Part shown: positions 18,258-26,788 of the stretch, in pieces
Layout of the letters: every line of letters begins with the position of its first letter
Position numbering within the stretch: position 1 is the first letter of the stretch
Assembly: GCA_036763105.1 (NCBI GenBank)
Contig: JBAIYS010000001.1
Location: forward strand, 309,860-373,859
Length of the DNA stretch: 64,000 bases
Direction of reading: 5' to 3'
Origin: Peptococcaceae bacterium 1198_IL3148
GTDB taxonomy: Bacteria; Bacillota; Desulfotomaculia; Desulfotomaculales; Desulfohalotomaculaceae
Made by a program: the position numbers and the translations under genes
Notes under the pieces: generated by a model
The model's input: the letters and a program-made list of their open reading frames with translations, nothing else
Databases searched by the model: none
Told to the model about the DNA's origin: nothing

Positions 18258-20912
18258 TTATTCTTTATCTTTTCCACAACACTTCTTATACTTCTTACCG
18301 CTGCCGCAGGGACATGGGTCATTGCGACCAACGGTCTCTTCATTGCGCACCGGTTGTTTCTTAGCTTCCTTTTCCTCATCCTGATAGCGGTTTTCCACAA
18401 TGTTGGTGCGTTGCTGTGGTTGCGCCTCCTGGGGCAGTCTCACCCGATAGAGATAACGCACCACTTCTTCCTGGATGCTGTCAATCATGTTTTGGAACAT
18501 TTCATAACCTTCAAATTTATACTCGGTAACGGGATTCTTTTGACCGTAACCCCGCAGCCCGATGCCTTCACGCAATTGGTCCATGGCATCCAAGTGATCC
18601 ATCCACTTTTCATCCACAACCCGCAAAATAATCATGCGCTCAATTTCCCGCAGGGTATCTGCACCCAGTGCTTGCTCCCGCTCAGCGTAAGCCGCCAGTG
18701 CCTTTTCCTTCAGCAGGTCGGCAATTTCCTCCCGGGGCATGTCAATATCGGCAATTTGTTCCAGCGTGACGTTATGGTTGGGAGCAAATTGCTGCATTTG
18801 TAGCAGTAGGTTCTCCCGATCCCACTCCTCTGGGTATACCCCTTCGGGGCAATAGGTGTTTACCAGACCATCTACACATTGTCTAATCATATCCTGCACA
18901 GTTTGTTGCATGTTTTCCCCAACCAATACCCGGCGGCGTTGGTCATAAATAACCTCCCGCTGTTGGTTCATCACATCGTCAAACTGCAGCACATACTTAC
19001 GAATACTGAAGTTGCGGCTTTCCACCCGTTTTTGGGCAGTTTCGATGGATTTAGTGACGATGGCGTTTTCAATGGGCACATCCTCTTCCAAACCCAGTTT
19101 TTCCATAATGCCGGAAATGTTATCTGAGCCAAACAGCCGCATCAAGGGGTCTTCTAAGGACACATAAAACCGGCTGGAACCGGGGTCCCCCTGACGGCCG
19201 GATCTACCCCGCAACTGGTTATCAATGCGGCGACTCTCGTGCCGTTCGGTACCAATTACGTGCAGACCACCGACGGCCACCACCTGTTGGTGTTCCTTTT
19301 CCGTTTCGGCCTTATATTTTTTGACTAATTCTTTATATTCGGGATCTTCCAAAATTTGTACTAAATCAATGTCCTCTTTGTGGCGGCTGCGCATTTCAGC
19401 CTGGGCCAAGAATTCCGGGTTACCCCCCAGAATGATGTCGGTACCGCGACCGGCCATGTTGGTGGCAATGGTAACCGCACCATAGCGACCAGCTTGGGCG
19501 ATAATCTCCGCCTCTTTTTCGTGGTTTTTAGCATTCAACACGTTATGTGCTATACCGCGCTTTTTCAGCATCCGGGAGAGAATTTCTGACTTTTCAATGG
19601 TGACAGTACCCACCAGCACCGGTTGTCCCTTTTGATGGCACTGGGCAATTTCTTCCACCACCGCTCTGAATTTAGAGGCCTCATTCTTATAAACCACATC
19701 GGCATTATCTTTCCGAATCATCGGCTTATTGGTGGGAATAACCACCACATCCATGCGGTAAATATTAATAAATTCTTCCTGCTCGGTAAGGGCAGTACCG
19801 GTCATACCGGACAACTTTTTGTACATGCGGAAGTAGTTTTGGAAACTGATGGTGGCCAATGTTTGGGATTCCTTTTCGATCTTCACCCGTTCCTTGGCCT
19901 CGATGGATTGGTGCAACCCGTCACTGTAACGGCGACCAAACATCAAACGACCGGTGAACTGGTCAACAATCACCACTTGGCCATCCTTAACCACATAGTC
20001 CCGGTCCCGCTTCATCAGCGCATGGGCCCGTAAAGCTTGGTTTAAATAGTGGTTTAATTCCAGGTTTTGGTCATCATATAGGTTCTCTATCTTTAACATT
20101 TCTTCTACTTTGGCGGCGCCCTCTTCGGTGAGGTTCACTGTGTTGGCCTTTTCGTCAACGGCATAGTCCTCTTCGGCCTTTAGCCGGGGCACAACCTTCG
20201 CCATGGTGTAATAAAGCTTGGTGGGCTTATCCGCCTGTCCGGAAATAATTAACGGTGTCCGGGCCTCGTCAATTAAAATACTGTCCACTTCGTCCACAAT
20301 GGCAAAGTTTAACTCCCGTTGCACCATTTGATCGGGATGCATAGCCATGTTGTCCCGCAGATAATCAAAACCAAACTCATTGTTAGTTCCATATGTAATA
20401 TCACTATAATAAGCTTGTCTGCGTTGCTCCCATGGTAATCCGTGGATAATTAAGCCCACTGATAATCCTAAAAAGCGATAAAGCTGCCCCATAAGTTCAC
20501 TGTCACGGCGAGCCAAATAATCGTTAACGGTAATTACATGCACACCTTTACCAGTTAGTGCGTTAAGATAGACCGGCAAAGTGGCCACCAGCGTTTTACC
20601 TTCACCGGTTTTCATCTCGGCAATGCGACCCTGATGCAGCACAATACCACCCATCAGCTGGACATCATAATGACGCATGCCCAACACCCGTGACGATGCT
20701 TCTCTAACCACAGCAAATGCTTCGGGCAAGATGTCGTCTAATGTTTCCCCTGCTTCCAAGCGGCCTTTAAATTCAACGGTTTTTCCCTTCAGCTCTTCAT
20801 CTGACAATGACTGCATTTGAGGTTCCAAACCATTAATATTTTGTACCACCCGCTCCAGCTTTTTGATTTCCCGGGTATTGTCATCAAATAGCCCTTTCAA
20901 AAATTTCAGCAT
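18258..20912 (-). CDS. secA: Preprotein translocase ATPase SecA
   Basis: The 884-residue motor that pushes preproteins through SecYEG. Visible are Walker [12 protein letters not shown] (near residue 100), the [19 protein letters not shown] block (near 205), motif [12 protein letters not shown] (near 485), [14 protein letters not shown] (near 595) and the C-terminal zinc-binding tail [14 protein letters not shown] that binds SecB or lipids. It is full length. The start ATG follows GAGGAGGATACCCG. prfB follows directly and hpf precedes it, the Bacillus order. A hairpin terminator separates it from hpf. Confidence 0.98.
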   Translation of the reverse strand: MLKFLKGLFDDNTREIKKLERVVQNINGLEPQMQSLSDEELKGKTVEFKGRLEAGETLDDILPEAFAVVREASSRVLGMRHYDVQLMGGIVLHQGRIAEMKTGEGKTLVATLPVYLNALTGKGVHVITVNDYLARRDSELMGQLYRFLGLSVGLIIHGLPWEQRRQAYYSDITYGTNNEFGFDYLRDNMAMHPDQMVQRELNFAIVDEVDSILIDEARTPLIISGQADKPTKLYYTMAKVVPRLKAEEDYAVDEKANTVNLTEEGAAKVEEMLKIENLYDDQNLELNHYLNQALRAHALMKRDRDYVVKDGQVVIVDQFTGRLMFGRRYSDGLHQSIEAKERVKIEKESQTLATISFQNYFRMYKKLSGMTGTALTEQEEFINIYRMDVVVIPTNKPMIRKDNADVVYKNEASKFRAVVEEIAQCHQKGQPVLVGTVTIEKSEILSRMLKKRGIAHNVLNAKNHEKEAEIIAQAGRYGAVTIATNMAGRGTDIILGGNPEFLAQAEMRSRHKEDIDLVQILEDPEYKELVKKYKAETEKEHQQVVAVGGLHVIGTERHESRRIDNQLRGRSGRQGDPGSSRFYVSLEDPLMRLFGSDNISGIMEKLGLEEDVPIENAIVTKSIETAQKRVESRNFSIRKYVLQFDDVMNQQREVIYDQRRRVLVGENMQQTVQDMIRQCVDGLVNTYCPEGVYPEEWDRENLLLQMQQFAPNHNVTLEQIADIDMPREEIADLLKEKALAAYAEREQALGADTLREIERMIILRVVDEKWMDHLDAMDQLREGIGLRGYGQKNPVTEYKFEGYEMFQNMIDSIQEEVVRYLYRVRLPQEAQPQQRTNIVENRYQDEEKEAKKQPVRNEETVGRNDPCPCGSGKKYKKCCGKDKE

Positions 20913-20936
20913 CGGGTATCCTCCTCACATTGAAAG

Positions 20937-20961
20937 GGAGGAACCTTTATCAGGTTCCTCC
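20937..20961 (-). terminator. Terminator of hpf
   Basis: GGAGGAACCT-GATAA-AGGTTCCTCC followed by CTTT on the minus strand: perfect 10-base arms, between hpf and secA. The right part is close to the secA ribosome binding site, so some read-through into secA is possible. Confidence 0.8.
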
Positions 20962-21023
20962 TTATATAACATTACCGATTTATTTTACCATTAATAGTTT
21001 TTAACTTCAAGGCGGGTAATTTA

Positions 21024-21548
21024 TTACTCAAATTCCTGTTCTATCAAGCCGTAGTTGCCATCTTTCCGCTTGTAAACCACGTTTACCTGTTCGGTTTCAG
21101 CGTTAAAGAAAACGAAGAAACTATGGCCCAGCAAATTCATTTGCAATACTGCTTCATCGACATCCATTGGTTTAATGGCAAACCGTTTGGTTTTCACCAC
21201 CCGCGGGCCATCTTCTGCTGCCTTGGTTGCCGCTGCCACTTTGCCGTTGGCACCCCGGGATCTTCTTTCCATTATTTTGCCTTTATATTTTTCAATTTGC
21301 TTTTCTAACTTGTCTACCACCATATCAATGGACATGTACATATCTATGGTGGCTTCTTCACCCCTTAAAATCATACCGTTAATGGGGATGGTGACCTCAA
21401 CCCTTTGAAAGTCCTTTTCCACCGTTAGGGTTACAATGGCATCACCCATGCCGTCCAGGTATTTCTCCAGCTTACCAATGCGTCTTTCTGCATGTTCCCT
21501 TAGCGCCTGTGTTACTTCAATGTTTTTTCCGCGTACAATAATATTCAT
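21024..21548 (-). CDS. hpf: Ribosome hibernation promoting factor, long form (HPF/YvyD)
   Basis: A 174-residue protein of the long HPF class that pairs ribosomes into inactive 100S dimers in stationary phase or stress. The N-terminal domain (1-100) begins MNIIVRGKNIEVTQALREHA; the C-terminal dimerisation domain (about 118-172) contains RFAIKPMDVDEAVLQMNLLG and ends GNYGLIEQEFE. The gene is followed by secA, as in Bacillus. An upstream sigma-H-like promoter (21583-21612) is seen; hpf of Bacillus is partly sigma-H dependent, so this fits. Confidence 0.95.
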   Translation of the reverse strand: MNIIVRGKNIEVTQALREHAERRIGKLEKYLDGMGDAIVTLTVEKDFQRVEVTIPINGMILRGEEATIDMYMSIDMVVDKLEKQIEKYKGKIMERRSRGANGKVAAATKAAEDGPRVVKTKRFAIKPMDVDEAVLQMNLLGHSFFVFFNAETEQVNVVYKRKDGNYGLIEQEFE

Positions 21549-21582
21549 CTAATTACCACTCCCTTCGCCAGAGTATAATTAT

Positions 21583-21612
21583 ATTATTCCCCACATATTA
21601 ACAATATCCTGC
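21583..21612 (-). promoter_or_regulatory. Sigma-H-like promoter of hpf
   Basis: Minus strand GCAGGATAT (21612-21604) and GGGGAATAAT (21592-21583), separated by 11 bases, match the sigma-H elements RnAGGAwWW and RnnGAATww. The site is 35 bases from the start codon. Confidence 0.6.
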
Positions 21613-21693
21613 TGTTTCCAAGGAAAATGTTATGAGAAGGTTAAGAATATTATACTCGACAGCATTTGCAAAATGCCATGTCGAAAAAAAAAT

Positions 21694-21752
21694 TTATCAA
21701 CTTGCTGTTGTGATTAATTTTCTGTGGATAATGTGCATAACTCTGTTGATAA
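21694..21752. promoter_or_regulatory. Cluster of three DnaA-box-like sites
   Basis: TGTGGATAA (21723-21731) is an exact DnaA box read in reverse (TTATCCACA). TGTTGATAA (21744-21752) differs by one base, and TTATCAACT (21694-21702) by two. Confidence 0.4.
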
Positions 21753-21863
21753 CCAGTAAAATCAGCACTTTTGATGTGAGTAACTTTAACGGTCTATTAA
21801 TTATTTGTAAAATTTTGAAATTAATTGGCACAATTTTTGTCAGAGAACGCGGGCTTATTTGCA

Positions 21864-22577
21864 CTATTTTGCGATATTTGGCGTAGCCGCCAAAGTTAAC
21901 ACCAACACCTCTGTGGCGCCACCCTGTCGCAACACCGCGGCGGCTGTTGAAACAGTGGCGCATGTGGTGATGACGTCGTCAATTAACAGCACCCTTCTGC
22001 CTTTAATATTCCCATTATTTTTTAATTGTAACACTTCTTGTAAGTTCAACTCCCTTTGCCGCCGGTTAAGGTTTGCTTGGGGCACGGTATCCCTAACTTT
22101 AATCAGTACCTGGCGGCAGGGCAAAGTCAAACCCGCCGCCACCACTTGGGCCAACAGCAGGGCCTGGTTGTAACCCCGCAACCGCTCTTTGGTTTTGGCC
22201 ATCGGTATTGGCACCACCAAGTCACAATGGTGGTACAGCGGTTCAGCGGCAATGCGCTGCAACATTAGTTTACCCAAAGGTGCCGCCAATTGTTGTTTAC
22301 CCTGATATTTAAAGCGATGCACCGCCTGCCGCATTGGCCCTTGGTAGGGCGCCACCGCCCGAGCCAGCAAAAAGGGCCGCTCTTTATTAATACAGTCCTC
22401 GCACACCTGACCAACACTGGGCCGCCCACAGCGATAACAAAAGGGCTGTTGCCGACATTTAGTCAACCACAGCCCACAGTCAGCACAAATTTTGTTCTCG
22501 GCAGATTTGTCACCACACAAAGGGCAAGTCTCCTTTGGTGGAAACAACAGGTTTAATAGGGATTCCAGCAGTTTCAT
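21864..22577 (-). CDS. comFC: ComFC-type phosphoribosyltransferase family protein
   Basis: A 237-residue protein with an N-terminal zinc ribbon (CPLCGDKSAENKICADCG, near 18) and a second cysteine group (FCYRCGRPSVGQVCEDC), then a PRTase-like domain with LVVPIPMAKTKERLRGYNQA and the PRPP loop VLLIDDVITTCATV. ComFC takes part in DNA uptake in Bacillus together with ComFA. comFA is not in the window, and a flagellar cluster that follows comF in Bacillus is absent. In the PRPP loop the usual Gly after TT is Cys, which may reduce catalytic activity; many ComFC proteins are not proven enzymes. Confidence 0.9.
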   Translation of the reverse strand: MKLLESLLNLLFPPKETCPLCGDKSAENKICADCGLWLTKCRQQPFCYRCGRPSVGQVCEDCINKERPFLLARAVAPYQGPMRQAVHRFKYQGKQQLAAPLGKLMLQRIAAEPLYHHCDLVVPIPMAKTKERLRGYNQALLLAQVVAAGLTLPCRQVLIKVRDTVPQANLNRRQRELNLQEVLQLKNNGNIKGRRVLLIDDVITTCATVSTAAAVLRQGGATEVLVLTLAATPNIAK

Positions 22578-22602
22578 GTAAAACCACCCTTTTACGCTAC
22601 GC

Positions 22603-22627
22603 TAATTATGAATTTTGAATTAATTAG
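22603..22627. repeat. AATTNNG heptad array
   Basis: AATTATGAATTTTGAATTAA upstream of comFC, 35 bases before a TGTAGGGG element. Confidence 0.6.
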
Positions 22628-22660
22628 ACATATATACATTCATCATTACATGTATGCTTT

Positions 22661-22768
22661 TGTAGGGGTTCGATTTATCGATCCCGTAAAACGCAACCTT
22701 TGCACATAACCCACATATTTGCCTATAAACAAACGGTGCTTGTGGGCTCAATGAATTGAGCTCCTACA
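22661..22768. repeat. TGTAGGGG...CTCCTACA palindromic element, full copy
   Basis: A 108-bp copy between the GAF-protein gene and comFC. The flanking CATTCATCATTACATGTATG is also similar in other copies (after the one at 38392, for example), so the element may extend about 20-25 bases beyond TGTAGGGG. Confidence 0.85.
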
Positions 22769-22798
22769 TCACATCTATAGTTGGGTTATTAAATTTAT

Positions 22799-22820
22799 GG
22801 GTTCGGCCTTGGCCAAACCC
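22799..22820 (-). terminator. Terminator of the GAF-protein gene
   Basis: GGGTTTGGCC-AA-GGCCGAACCC on the minus strand followed by ATAAATTT; the T tract is weak. Confidence 0.5.
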
Positions 22821-22827
22821 TTTCTTC

Positions 22828-22852
22828 ATTCAAAATTTCTAATTCATAATTA
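22828..22852. repeat. AATTNNG heptad array
   Basis: ATTCAAAATTTCTAATTCAT units immediately past the GAF-protein gene. Confidence 0.55.
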
Positions 22853-22864
22853 AAAGTTCGTATT

Positions 22865-24049
22865 TTATCTAAAAAATAACCTAATTCTATCGGATAAAAT
22901 GGCGTTGTTTACCGCCAGGGCAGCTTGGGAACCAATGATGTTTAAGCTATTTAGCTGTTGGTGGTCAAAACCATGGACCCGTTTACTGCCCAAAACAATC
23001 ACCCCCACCACGCCATTGGCAGACACCAGCGGCACCGCCATTAGCGAGCGCATCACCTGGGATAATCCTGGTTCTCTGCGCAAAACCTGATCCTTGCGGG
23101 TGTCTTCTATTAACACCGGTTCAAAACTTTCCGCCACCCGACCCACAAAACCTTCGCCGGGATAGACATAGATCTTCTTCAGTTGATGGGCATAGGTACT
23201 GTTTACCACCACCGGCTCAAAGTAGCCCTTGTCCTCCCGCCACAGGTAAAAGATGCCAGTGTGGTAATTGGCTAAACGTCGAAATTCCTTTAGGATCAAG
23301 TCCATCAGTTTATCCAGGTCGGTAATGGCCAGCCTACTGGATATTTTATACAGCACCGTCAATTTTCGGTTAACCAATTCCAAGTCCACGTAAAGTCGCA
23401 GAATAAACTGAATGGCCAGCACCGGTATAAACAGCAACACCACCCCAGTGACACCAATGGTATCGTACAGCAGGGCCATAATTAAGCCAATGGGGACGGT
23501 AAATAAATAGGTGAGGGCATCCCACTTTAGGACGTCCGTTCTGGTGATATCCGGGTAAAGGCTGATGCGGGGCAACTGATAGATGTAGGTTAGCAAATGG
23601 TTAGCGGCGTAATAACCGCCAATAAAGGCCAGTAAAGGCATAATGTTGTCCAACGGACTGCGATCGGTGGGTGAACCACCAATAAGTGTATACAAACAAA
23701 CCGCTACCCAGGCGGAAATAATGTACTGGGCTCCGTTAAATAACGTGGTGCGCAACGGGTTGCCGCGGTTGGCAATGCCTTGTCCAATTAATATCGATAA
23801 CCCCACCACATAGACCGCTTCTTCACCGCCATAGATCAAAAAGGTGGCAAAAACCACCGCAAATCCCCCGGAAACCAGTCCCTGGGGAAAGGAGACCGCG
23901 AACCATTCGGCCAAAATTATTAGCGCTGTCATCACTACCAGTTCCCGGCCCCAATCAATATCCAAACCAGGGAACAGATCCACCAACACATATGTACCAG
24001 CACCAAGCACAAACAAAACAAATAATACATAAAACCCACGCCAGCGCAC
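22865..24049 (-). CDS. Membrane protein with C-terminal GAF domain
   Basis: A 394-residue protein: about eight membrane spans (5-220) and then a GAF domain (about 240-390, with LKEFRRLANYHTGIFYLWRE, GEGFVGRVAESFEPVLIEDT and MAVPLVSANGVVGVIVLGSK). The layout is that of the sensory half of a GGDEF or kinase protein, but it ends right after the GAF domain with no output domain, and no kinase or GGDEF gene is adjacent. The ligand is unknown. It starts at GTG after GGTGGTGATGCC. The upstream gene (100-residue fragment) ends 30 bases away, and a TGTCGAA site lies within that end. Confidence 0.8.
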   Translation of the reverse strand: MRWRGFYVLFVLFVLGAGTYVLVDLFPGLDIDWGRELVVMTALIILAEWFAVSFPQGLVSGGFAVVFATFLIYGGEEAVYVVGLSILIGQGIANRGNPLRTTLFNGAQYIISAWVAVCLYTLIGGSPTDRSPLDNIMPLLAFIGGYYAANHLLTYIYQLPRISLYPDITRTDVLKWDALTYLFTVPIGLIMALLYDTIGVTGVVLLFIPVLAIQFILRLYVDLELVNRKLTVLYKISSRLAITDLDKLMDLILKEFRRLANYHTGIFYLWREDKGYFEPVVVNSTYAHQLKKIYVYPGEGFVGRVAESFEPVLIEDTRKDQVLRREPGLSQVMRSLMAVPLVSANGVVGVIVLGSKRVHGFDHQQLNSLNIIGSQAALAVNNAILSDRIRLFFR

Positions 24050-24079
24050 GGCATCACCACCCTTATCTTTCTGTTGTTT

Positions 24080-24382
24080 TTATTCGACACCAGCAGGATT
24101 ATACCTTTTCCCTTCTGTTTCAAAACAAAAACCATACCGGACAGACAGCCGCCGCAAAATTGCCGGCGTATCGTCAGTGCTGCCCACATCCACCAGCACC
24201 AACCGCACATCGGGGTGCCGACGGCACAGCCAGCGCACCAAGCCCTCCAGCTGCTCTGCTTGGTTCTGCAATATAATCTTCACCAGTGGCATTTCACCCA
24301 CAGCGTTGACATTGCGATATTTCCACAATATCCACAGCACCCAGCAACCAAAGGCCGCCCCGATATAGCCCAAAATAGTCAT
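24080..24382 (-). CDS. Short membrane protein with partial glycosyltransferase-2-like fold
   Basis: A 100-residue protein with one N-terminal membrane span (about 3-22) followed by a segment that looks like the first half of a GT2 domain: VKIILQNQAEQLEGLVRWL and then VRLVLVDVGSTDDTPAILRR, in which the DVGSTDDT part resembles the UDP-binding DxSxDxT motif. The rest of a normal GT2 enzyme (DXD acceptor part) is missing. The ribosome binding site is good (GGGGGATGCAACAATG), so it appears to be expressed rather than a random remnant. Catalysis is unlikely. Role unknown. Confidence 0.65.
   Translation of the reverse strand: MTILGYIGAAFGCWVLWILWKYRNVNAVGEMPLVKIILQNQAEQLEGLVRWLCRRHPDVRLVLVDVGSTDDTPAILRRLSVRYGFCFETEGKRYNPAGVE
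24083..24089 (-). promoter_or_regulatory. TGTCGAA, Spo0A-box-like site upstream of the GAF-protein gene
   Basis: Exact TGTCGAA reading toward the gene, 34 bases before its GTG start; it also overlaps the end of the upstream coding region. Confidence 0.25.
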
Positions 24383-24492
24383 TGTTGCATCCCCCTTTAA
24401 TGCAGAATATGCGGCGGGGTTTGTGATTGTGCAAAGGGGTTTTGCCGAAACAATTGTTTTTGGGATTACAATTTTATGAACGGTGAAAACAG

Positions 24493-24520
24493 GAATTAAG
24501 AATTTTGAATTTTGAATTGG
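24493..24520. repeat. AATTNNG heptad array
   Basis: Units AATTAAG, AATTTTG, AATTTTG, AATTGGA, about 70 bases from a TGTAGGGG element. Confidence 0.6.
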
Positions 24521-24588
24521 ATTGTCTTGTCATTTTAGAATTACGTTGCCTGATTCCGGCAGTTTATGGCCTTTTGTCTTTTGCCTTT

Positions 24589-24697
24589 TGTAGGGGCTTG
24601 ATTCATCAAGCCCGTTAACGCAACTTTTGCCCATGGTAAAACATTTTGCTCTAACAGCAAACATTACTTGTGGGCTCAATGAATTGAGCCCCTACAA
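24589..24697. repeat. TGTAGGGG...CCCCTACA palindromic element, full copy
   Basis: A 109-bp copy with left hairpin GGGCTTGATTCATCAAGCCC and right hairpin GGGCTCAATGAATTGAGCCC. Confidence 0.85.
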
Positions 24698-24759
24698 TAA
24701 CAAGGTTAATCAAAAACATTAATTATCATTGCATCAATGGGTTTTTCAAAAGCCAAACA

Positions 24760-24784
24760 AACCAGCCCCAAATGGAGGCTGGTT
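24760..24784 (-). terminator. Terminator of metK
   Basis: AACCAGCC-TCCATTTGG-GGCTGGTT followed by TGTTTGGCTTTT on the minus strand. Confidence 0.7.
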
Positions 24785-24789
24785 CGTGC

Positions 24790-24817
24790 ATAATTCATAA
24801 TTCAAAATTCATAATTG
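24790..24817. repeat. AATTNNG heptad array
   Basis: TAATTCATAATTCAAAATTC and next unit, just past the metK stop codon. Confidence 0.6.
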
Positions 24818-24822
24818 CCCTT

Positions 24823-26010
24823 TTACAGTGCTTCTGCTTTAAGGGCTTCTGCTTTGTCGGTGCGTTCCCAGGGCAGTTTTAAATCTGGGCGGCCGAAGTG
24901 ACCGTAGGCAGCCACTTGGCGGTAAATGGGTTGCCGTAGGTTTAGGTCCCGGATGATGGCGGCTGGTCTCAGATCGAAATGCTTGTTGATCAATTCCACC
25001 AGTTTGTCCTCGGACACTTTGCCGGTGCCAAAGGTATCCACCATAATAGATACCGGACGGGCCACCCCAATGGCGTAGGCCAGTTGAATTTCACAACGTT
25101 CTGCCAGGCCGGCGGCCACAATGTTTTTAGCCACATACCGGGCGGCATAGGCTGCCGAGCGGTCCACCTTGGTGGGATCTTTGCCGGAGAAGGCACCACC
25201 ACCATGTCTGGCGTAACCACCGTAGGTGTCCACAATAATTTTACGGCCGGTTAAGCCGGTATCTCCGTGGGGACCACCCACAACGAACTTGCCGGTGGGA
25301 TTAATCAGGTATCTAATTTTATCATCCACCAGTTCTTTAGGTAGTACCGGTAAAATTACTTTATTGATAATATCTGTGCTGATGGTTTGGTGGTCAACTT
25401 CTGGGTGATGTTGGGTGGAAACCACCACGGTATCAATGCGCACCGGCTTGCCGTCCTCATATTCAACGGTCACCTGGGTTTTGCCATCGGGGCGCAGGTA
25501 GTCCAACTCTTCACTCTTGCGAACTTCCGCCAATTTTTGTGCCATTTTGTGCGCTAAGGAAATGGGCATTGGCATCAGTTCTGGGGTTTCGTTGGTGGCA
25601 TAGCCAAACATCATGCCTTGATCCCCGGCACCGGTTAAGTCCAGTTCCCGATCCCCATCGGATTGACTCCGCACCTCTAGGGCTTGGTCAACCCCTTGGG
25701 CAATATCAGGGGATTGCTCGTCAATGGCAGTTAACACCGCACAGGTATCGCCGTCAAAGCCAAATTTAGCCCGGGTATAGCCAATCTCTAAAACAGTTTT
25801 TCTTACAATCTTAGGGATGTCCACATAACAGTCAGTGGTAATCTCTCCACCCACCATCACTAAACCGGTGGTAACAAAGGTCTCGCATGCCACTCTGGCC
25901 TGGGGATCTTTGGAGAGAATATCGTCCAAAATAGCATCGGAAATTTGGTCGGCCACTTTATCTGGGTGACCCTCAGTAACTGATTCCGAAGTAAAAAGCA
26001 TTCTTGCCAA
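24823..26010 (-). CDS. metK: S-adenosylmethionine synthase (MetK)
   Basis: Makes SAM from methionine and ATP. The 395-residue protein has [20 protein letters not shown] at the N-terminus, the [12 protein letters not shown] loop, and [20 protein letters not shown]. The frame is open back to 26205, but the upstream part is the riboswitch read as codons. The TTG at 26010 follows AAGGAGG by 8 bases and matches the family N-terminus, so it is the start. Expression is controlled by the SAM-I riboswitch and its terminator directly upstream, a feedback loop on its own product. Confidence 0.97.
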   Translation of the reverse strand: MARMLFTSESVTEGHPDKVADQISDAILDDILSKDPQARVACETFVTTGLVMVGGEITTDCYVDIPKIVRKTVLEIGYTRAKFGFDGDTCAVLTAIDEQSPDIAQGVDQALEVRSQSDGDRELDLTGAGDQGMMFGYATNETPELMPMPISLAHKMAQKLAEVRKSEELDYLRPDGKTQVTVEYEDGKPVRIDTVVVSTQHHPEVDHQTISTDIINKVILPVLPKELVDDKIRYLINPTGKFVVGGPHGDTGLTGRKIIVDTYGGYARHGGGAFSGKDPTKVDRSAAYAARYVAKNIVAAGLAERCEIQLAYAIGVARPVSIMVDTFGTGKVSEDKLVELINKHFDLRPAAIIRDLNLRQPIYRQVAAYGHFGRPDLKLPWERTDKAEALKAEAL

Positions 26011-26051
26011 TGTATAAGCCTCCTTAATTAAATTGCCTTGTGCTGGTCCCA

Positions 26052-26082
26052 TAAAAAACAAAAACCTCTCCCAAGGAGAGGT
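26052..26082 (-). terminator. Riboswitch-controlled terminator of metK
   Basis: ACCTCTCC-TTG-GGAGAGGT followed by TTTTTGTTTTTT on the minus strand, just past the SAM-I aptamer and before the metK start. Confidence 0.9.
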
Positions 26083-26092
26083 GGTTAGCTTC

Positions 26093-26194
26093 TCCTCATC
26101 TCTCGCCAACCATAACGGTTGCGCTGGAATTGGCACCTTAAACACAGGTTGCCGGGTTTCATTGGGCCAGTCCCTCCACCTCTCTTGATGAGAT
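26093..26194 (-). ncRNA. SAM-I (S-box) riboswitch aptamer
   Basis: The minus strand reads ATCTCATCAAGAGAGGTGGA, then GGGACTGGCCCAATGAAACC, CGGCAACC, GGTGCCAATTCCAGC and a closing GAGATGAG that pairs with the 5' CTCATC. These are the conserved S-box core segments in the right order. The terminator that follows shares the GAGAGG element needed for an antiterminator. SAM binding should favour termination ahead of metK. Confidence 0.97.
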
Positions 26195-26232
26195 AAAATT
26201 TTCAATTTTTATTTTTTCCTGATTCGAATTAT

Positions 26233-26261
26233 ATATTAGCAAAGGTTGTTAACGTTGTCAA
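26233..26261 (-). promoter_or_regulatory. Sigma-A promoter of metK
   Basis: Perfect -35 TTGACA (26261-26256) and -10 TAATAT (26238-26233) with a 17-base spacer, ending about 40 bases before the riboswitch. Confidence 0.9.
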
Positions 26262-26298
26262 AATATATTTTATTTTGTAACCTGTTTTATTTTACAAC

Positions 26299-26529
26299 CT
26301 AATCGATATCCACCAAAACGGTGTGCACCCCAAATTTAACAATGCGATCCCACGGGATGACAATGTCTTTACCGGCCCTTAACAGGCCCATTTTGCGGGA
26401 CTGGGCCACAACCAAGGCGGTAATTCTGCCAGTGTTTAAATCGAAGTGCATGTCGGTGACCGCCCCCAGTTTTGAGCCATCCTTTATGTTAACGATATCC
26501 CGTTTCGTCAAATCGGTGACCTTATACAT
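26299..26529 (-). CDS. PRC-barrel protein, YlmC/YmxH family
   Basis: A 76-residue PRC-barrel protein (KRDIVNIKDGSKLGAVTDMH, then GRITALVVAQ and IPWDRIVKFGVHTVLVDI). The family is typical of spore-forming Firmicutes, where members are linked to sporulation, but its molecular role is not established. The frame is open back to 26589, but ATG 26529 follows AAGGGGGG by 7 bases and gives the family N-terminus MYKVTDLTKRD. It stands alone between metK and murJ. Confidence 0.9.
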   Translation of the reverse strand: MYKVTDLTKRDIVNIKDGSKLGAVTDMHFDLNTGRITALVVAQSRKMGLLRAGKDIVIPWDRIVKFGVHTVLVDID

Positions 26530-26587
26530 GATGTAACCCCCCTTACCCCAAAATATGCTGCTGTGTTGCAAAGGGTTACATTGGGGC

Positions 26588-26612
26588 AATTATGAATTAG
26601 GAATTTTGAATT
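26588..26612. repeat. AATTNNG heptad array
   Basis: AATTATGAATTAGGAATTTT and one more unit, 28 bases before a TGTAGGGG element. Confidence 0.6.
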
Positions 26613-26639
26613 ACATGCATTATCGCATGCAACGCTTTT

Positions 26640-26751
26640 TGTAGGGGTTCGATTCATCGATCCCGCAAAACGCAACAGTTACCCATAGTAATAAAGTTGC
26701 ACTCTAAAGGCAAATGTTGCTTTGGTGGGCTCAATGAATTGAGCCCCTACA
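26640..26751. repeat. TGTAGGGG...CCCCTACA palindromic element, full copy
   Basis: A 112-bp copy between murJ and the PRC-barrel gene; preceded by ACATGCATTATCGCATGCAAC, similar to flanks of other copies. Confidence 0.85.
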
Positions 26752-26788
26752 TTCTGCGTTAAACATTAGTTTGCTGTTTAATTCATGT

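Larger units (their letters stand above)
21549..21863. other. Gene-free gap between comFC and hpf
   Basis: About 315 bases without a gene. It holds the sigma-H-like promoter, an inverted repeat built from two TCGACA/TGTCGA halves (21656-21685), and three DnaA-box-like sites (21694-21752). No terminator for comFC was recognised. Confidence 0.6.
24383..24822. other. Gene-free gap downstream of metK
   Basis: About 440 bases without a gene: two heptad arrays (24493-24520 and 24790-24817), a full TGTAGGGG element (24589-24697) and the metK terminator (24760-24784). No promoter for the 100-residue gene was clear. Confidence 0.65.

Noticed and set aside
21694..21752. Replication origin
   Set aside because: Only three DnaA-like boxes, no AT-rich unwinding element with DnaA-trio, and no dnaA/dnaN genes nearby.
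26011..26205. N-terminal extension of MetK
   Set aside because: The extra codons are the SAM-I riboswitch and terminator; SAM synthases start at the [13 protein letters not shown] region.
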